Shown here one piece after another: positions 6,149 through 8,393 of a DNA stretch of 8,393 nucleotides. The DNA lies in contig QKGY01000101.1 of the NCBI GenBank assembly GCA_003250235.1, positions 1-8,393 of the forward strand. The letters are read 5' to 3'. The notes under the pieces were generated by a model, which was not told where the DNA came from, searched no databases, and saw only the letters and a list, made by a program, of their open reading frames with translations. Position 1 is the stretch's first letter. Every line of letters starts with the position of its first letter. The translations under genes and the position numbers were made by a program. The stretch comes from Desulfuromonadaceae bacterium. GTDB lineage: Bacteria; Desulfobacterota; Desulfuromonadia; Desulfuromonadales; SZUA-540.

Positions 6149-7900
6149 TCAACGTCCGAGGTCGTTATCGGTATGATGCAGACTCCGGACACCGTTCCGG
6201 CCGGCAGTCTTGGCCCGGTAAAGTGCCTTGTCCGCCCGGGCAACCACATCCGGCACGCTGAGCTCTGCCGAGAAGCCGGAAACGCCGATGCTGGCGGTCA
6301 GATGAAGGGTGCGTGAGGAGTAGGATGTCCGTTCGATTTTGTATCGCAGCTTTTCCGCCATCTCCATGGCCGTTTGCGAGCAGGTGTGCGGAAAGACGAC
6401 GAGAAATTCCTCGCCGCCGTAGCGTGCCACGAGATCGGTGCTGCGGGTGGACTCCTTCAGCGTTCGGGCAAACTCCTGGATCACCTCGTCACCGACCAGA
6501 TGCCCGTAAGTATCGTTGACCTCCTTGAACAGGTCGATATCGATCATCAGCAACGCATAGCTGTGCCGGTAGCGAAGCGATTCCTTGTGCAGAGTCTCCA
6601 GGCGTTCCAGGATCGTCCGGTGATTGAGAAGACCGGTCATCGAATCGGTTTGCGACAGTTCGCTGAGCCGCGCATTGCTCTGGTTCAGGGCGACCAGATT
6701 GTCGCGAAAGCGGACCAGAGCCGACTCGATATCGCCGATTTCGTCATTACGGCCAGCGCCGGCAATGGCCACCTCCAGGTTGTTATGCGAAAGCTCCTGG
6801 ATGATATCCGACGCCAGGAGAATACGCCGGTAAATCGCCTTGTAGATGTGAAAGAGGCTGGCGACGATGGCCAGCAGGACCAGGGCGGACAAGGTGATCG
6901 CCGCGGCGATACGGATCTGTTCCTGGTGGAGTTTCTCCCCAAAGACCTGATCTGTCAGATCCAGGATCTCATGCGTCAGGGATTGAAGCTGCTCCAGAGC
7001 GATGACGCCGTTTTTCAGATAAGAGCGAAAATCGACCGGCGTCACAAAGTGCACTTCTTCGTTTTCCAAAATGTATTCCGCCGTCACCATCACCTGTGAA
7101 AAATAAAACCGGTCGAATGTGGCGATGGCCTCCCTGGCCTGGAGCGGCAGGAAATGTTTCCCGTCGACCCGCAGTCGGTCCAGAAGGTTTTTGACATGGT
7201 TTTCGCGGCGCTTGAGCTCTTCGATACGGGACGGGGTCAGGCTGGTGCGGTTGAAGGTGGCTGCCTTGAGATACGAGACGACGGGCCCGGCGTTATCCCG
7301 CAGCATCGACAGCAGGTAAATCATGTCGATATAGTGCCTCAGTTCGGGGTCGATCCGATTGCGATCCTTGATGGAATAAATCAGCAGGTTGAGCGCCTCG
7401 ATCTGCTTGGACATGTGGGAGAACCAGGTATCGTCAAGCTTCAGATCCCTTTCGGCAAAGGGTACCTGGAACTGCTCCATGTAGCGCTCCCGAAGCATCA
7501 CCGTTTCTGCATTCAAGGCCCGCAGTTTTTCATACGTCTCCAGGTCGAAACGAATTCCTTCCTGTTTGATACGGTCCAGGCTCTGCTGCAGAAGCGTCTC
7601 TCCCCGCTCCCTGTTTTTACCTATGAAGTCGATGGAATCCCGCATCTCCTGAGGGTTGCCCTGAAAGTTCAGCACGACATTGACGCGGCCGCGCTCGTAG
7701 CCGTTACAGGCAATCACTTCGAAAAGATCTTTACAGAGATTGAGGATTTGCTGGCTTGAGGCCAGGGTGCGGTAATCGCGGACGAGCCCCTGGATGACAA
7801 TGGAGTTGAAAACCAGAACGACCACGAAAAAAAGCACTGTCGTGGCGACGAAGAAAATGAGAATGCTTTTCCGGCGCGGCGTCTTGGCAGTCTCACTCAT
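6149..7900 (-). CDS. Membrane-bound diguanylate cyclase (GGDEF) with large periplasmic sensor
   Basis: A 583-residue protein that should make cyclic di-GMP from two GTP. TM1 is about residues 12-36 and TM2 about 330-352. Between them lie about 290 mostly helical residues outside the inner membrane; a YERGRVNVVLNF stretch near residue 68 recalls nitrate/nitrite-sensing (NIT-like) helical domains, but I cannot confirm this. A HAMP-like linker follows (354-404), then a GGDEF domain (414-574) with DSMTGLLNHR, DIDLFKEVNDTYGH, intact GGEEF (495-499) and an RxxD inhibitory site (486-489) five residues before it, so product inhibition is expected. I chose ATG 7900-7898: it places a short basic tail before TM1, while the in-frame ATG at 7948 would add 16 residues and lies almost at the predicted RNA start. 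The ribosome binding site is weak (AGAAGA). It is probably transcribed independently of the chemoreceptor. Confidence 0.92.
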   Translation of the reverse strand: MSETAKTPRRKSILIFFVATTVLFFVVVLVFNSIVIQGLVRDYRTLASSQQILNLCKDLFEVIACNGYERGRVNVVLNFQGNPQEMRDSIDFIGKNRERGETLLQQSLDRIKQEGIRFDLETYEKLRALNAETVMLRERYMEQFQVPFAERDLKLDDTWFSHMSKQIEALNLLIYSIKDRNRIDPELRHYIDMIYLLSMLRDNAGPVVSYLKAATFNRTSLTPSRIEELKRRENHVKNLLDRLRVDGKHFLPLQAREAIATFDRFYFSQVMVTAEYILENEEVHFVTPVDFRSYLKNGVIALEQLQSLTHEILDLTDQVFGEKLHQEQIRIAAAITLSALVLLAIVASLFHIYKAIYRRILLASDIIQELSHNNLEVAIAGAGRNDEIGDIESALVRFRDNLVALNQSNARLSELSQTDSMTGLLNHRTILERLETLHKESLRYRHSYALLMIDIDLFKEVNDTYGHLVGDEVIQEFARTLKESTRSTDLVARYGGEEFLVVFPHTCSQTAMEMAEKLRYKIERTSYSSRTLHLTASIGVSGFSAELSVPDVVARADKALYRAKTAGRNGVRSLHHTDNDLGR

Positions 7901-7963
7901 CGGGGGTCTTCTGTCGTAAGGGAGGATAATCGGCATTCCATCACACATGTTACCGGTCGAGGC

Positions 7964-7992
7964 AGTTTATGCGGTATCTGATGACCAGACAA
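7964..7992 (-). promoter_or_regulatory. Candidate sigma-70 promoter of the GGDEF gene
   Basis: On the minus strand TTGTCT (7992-7987) and TAAACT (7969-7964) are separated by exactly 17 bases; each matches consensus at four of six positions. RNA would start near 7957, leaving about 57 bases before ATG 7900, which supports that start over ATG 7948. The match is moderate only. Confidence 0.35.
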
Positions 7993-8072
7993 GTCATTTT
8001 TTCGGCACCTCATTCAAGTGTCGCAAACAACGCAGAAACCAGAGGGGCTATTTGTCGAAATTCCGAGAGGAA

Positions 8073-8393
8073 TCAGGGCCGCTTGGCGAGCGCCAGCCTG
8101 ATGCCGAGGAAAAGGAAGAGCCCACCGACCGTCCGGTTCACCCACCGGGTCAGTCCGGCGTATCGTTTCAGGTGCTCGCTGGCGAAGGCGGTCGACAGGA
8201 CGAGAACGTGGCTCCACAACAGCGAGTTGATGTTGAAGACGCTGCCTAAAAACAGAAAGGCGAGGGTTTTATGGGCCGTTCCGGCGGGGATGAACTGGGG
8301 CACGAAAGCGAGAAAAAACAGGGCCACCTTCGGATTCAGGACATTCGTCATAAACCCCTGCAGGAAGGTCTTGCGATACGACAGAAAATCCTT
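8073..8393 (-). CDS. LysE/RhtB-family exporter (C-terminal part)
   Basis: The frame enters at the right edge and ends at TGA 8075-8073, leaving 106 residues of a family usually about 205-210 long. The visible part begins KDFLSYRKTFLQGF and continues into the family's central signature MTNVLNPKVALFFLAFVPQF. Two or three hydrophobic segments follow (KTLAFLFLGSVFNINSLLW, HVLVLSTAFA, and TVGGLFLFLGIRLALA at the end). LysE/RhtB proteins are inner-membrane exporters of amino acids such as lysine, homoserine or threonine; the substrate cannot be told. An internal ATG at 8351 is not the start, because the frame is open and family-like upstream of it. It lies 172 bp upstream of the GGDEF gene on the same strand; no strong terminator separates them (only a 5-bp hairpin at 8060-8073), so partial read-through is possible. 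Confidence 0.9.
   Translation of the reverse strand, partial: KDFLSYRKTFLQGFMTNVLNPKVALFFLAFVPQFIPAGTAHKTLAFLFLGSVFNINSLLWSHVLVLSTAFASEHLKRYAGLTRWVNRTVGGLFLFLGIRLALAKRP

Noticed and set aside
7901..7948. Earlier GGDEF start at ATG 7948
   Set aside because: It is about nine bases from the predicted RNA start, lacks a Shine-Dalgarno sequence, and adds 16 residues before an otherwise normal basic N-terminal tail.
8060..8073. ATTCC/GGAAT hairpin at the end of the LysE-type gene
   Set aside because: A five-bp AT-containing stem overlapping the stop codon with a poor T-tract is too weak to call a terminator.

Overview
The window is 8.4 kb of fairly GC-rich bacterial chromosome. It carries one gene fragment at each edge and, between them, a transporter, a small conserved protein, a mechanosensitive channel and two signalling proteins. 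Three features fit an anaerobic, motile, sigma-54-using proteobacterium such as Desulfuromonadia/Geobacter-like Desulfobacterota: a chemoreceptor fused to haemerythrin, a membrane GGDEF protein and a plausible sigma-54 promoter. That placement is inferred from gene style only; no rRNA or marker gene is present. There is no tRNA, rRNA, CRISPR array, IS element or phage gene.

Left part (1-2430). The N-terminus of a secreted lipoprotein with an Ig-like repeat runs leftward off the window. About 380 bp separates it from a rightward APC-family amino acid permease. That gap holds a 24-bp dyad and a 16-codon ORF with a near-ideal Shine-Dalgarno sequence. The permease reading frame is broken by an exact 8-bp tandem duplication (1742-1757); removing one copy restores a normal 432-residue transporter. 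A 61-residue DUF2007-type protein follows and ends at a hairpin shared with the convergent channel gene.

Right part (2427-8393). All genes are on the minus strand, transcribed in the order LysE/RhtB-type exporter (partial), GGDEF diguanylate cyclase, chemoreceptor-haemerythrin fusion, MscS-type channel. They look like separate transcription units. The gaps are 172, 374 and 231 bp. A strong bidirectional terminator follows the chemoreceptor gene, a weaker hairpin follows the cyclase gene, and the chemoreceptor has its own candidate sigma-54 promoter.

Functionally, the chemoreceptor and cyclase are both envelope sensors, feeding CheA-type and c-di-GMP outputs respectively. The C-terminal haemerythrin domain has all seven expected iron ligands, so the receptor probably senses O2 or another diatomic or redox signal in the cytoplasm. 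The best leads are the reversible-looking permease frameshift, the haemerythrin chemoreceptor with its promoter, and the 374-bp gap between the two signalling genes, which contains inverted repeats and opposed A/T runs. I found no clear evidence of a wholly new multi-gene system.
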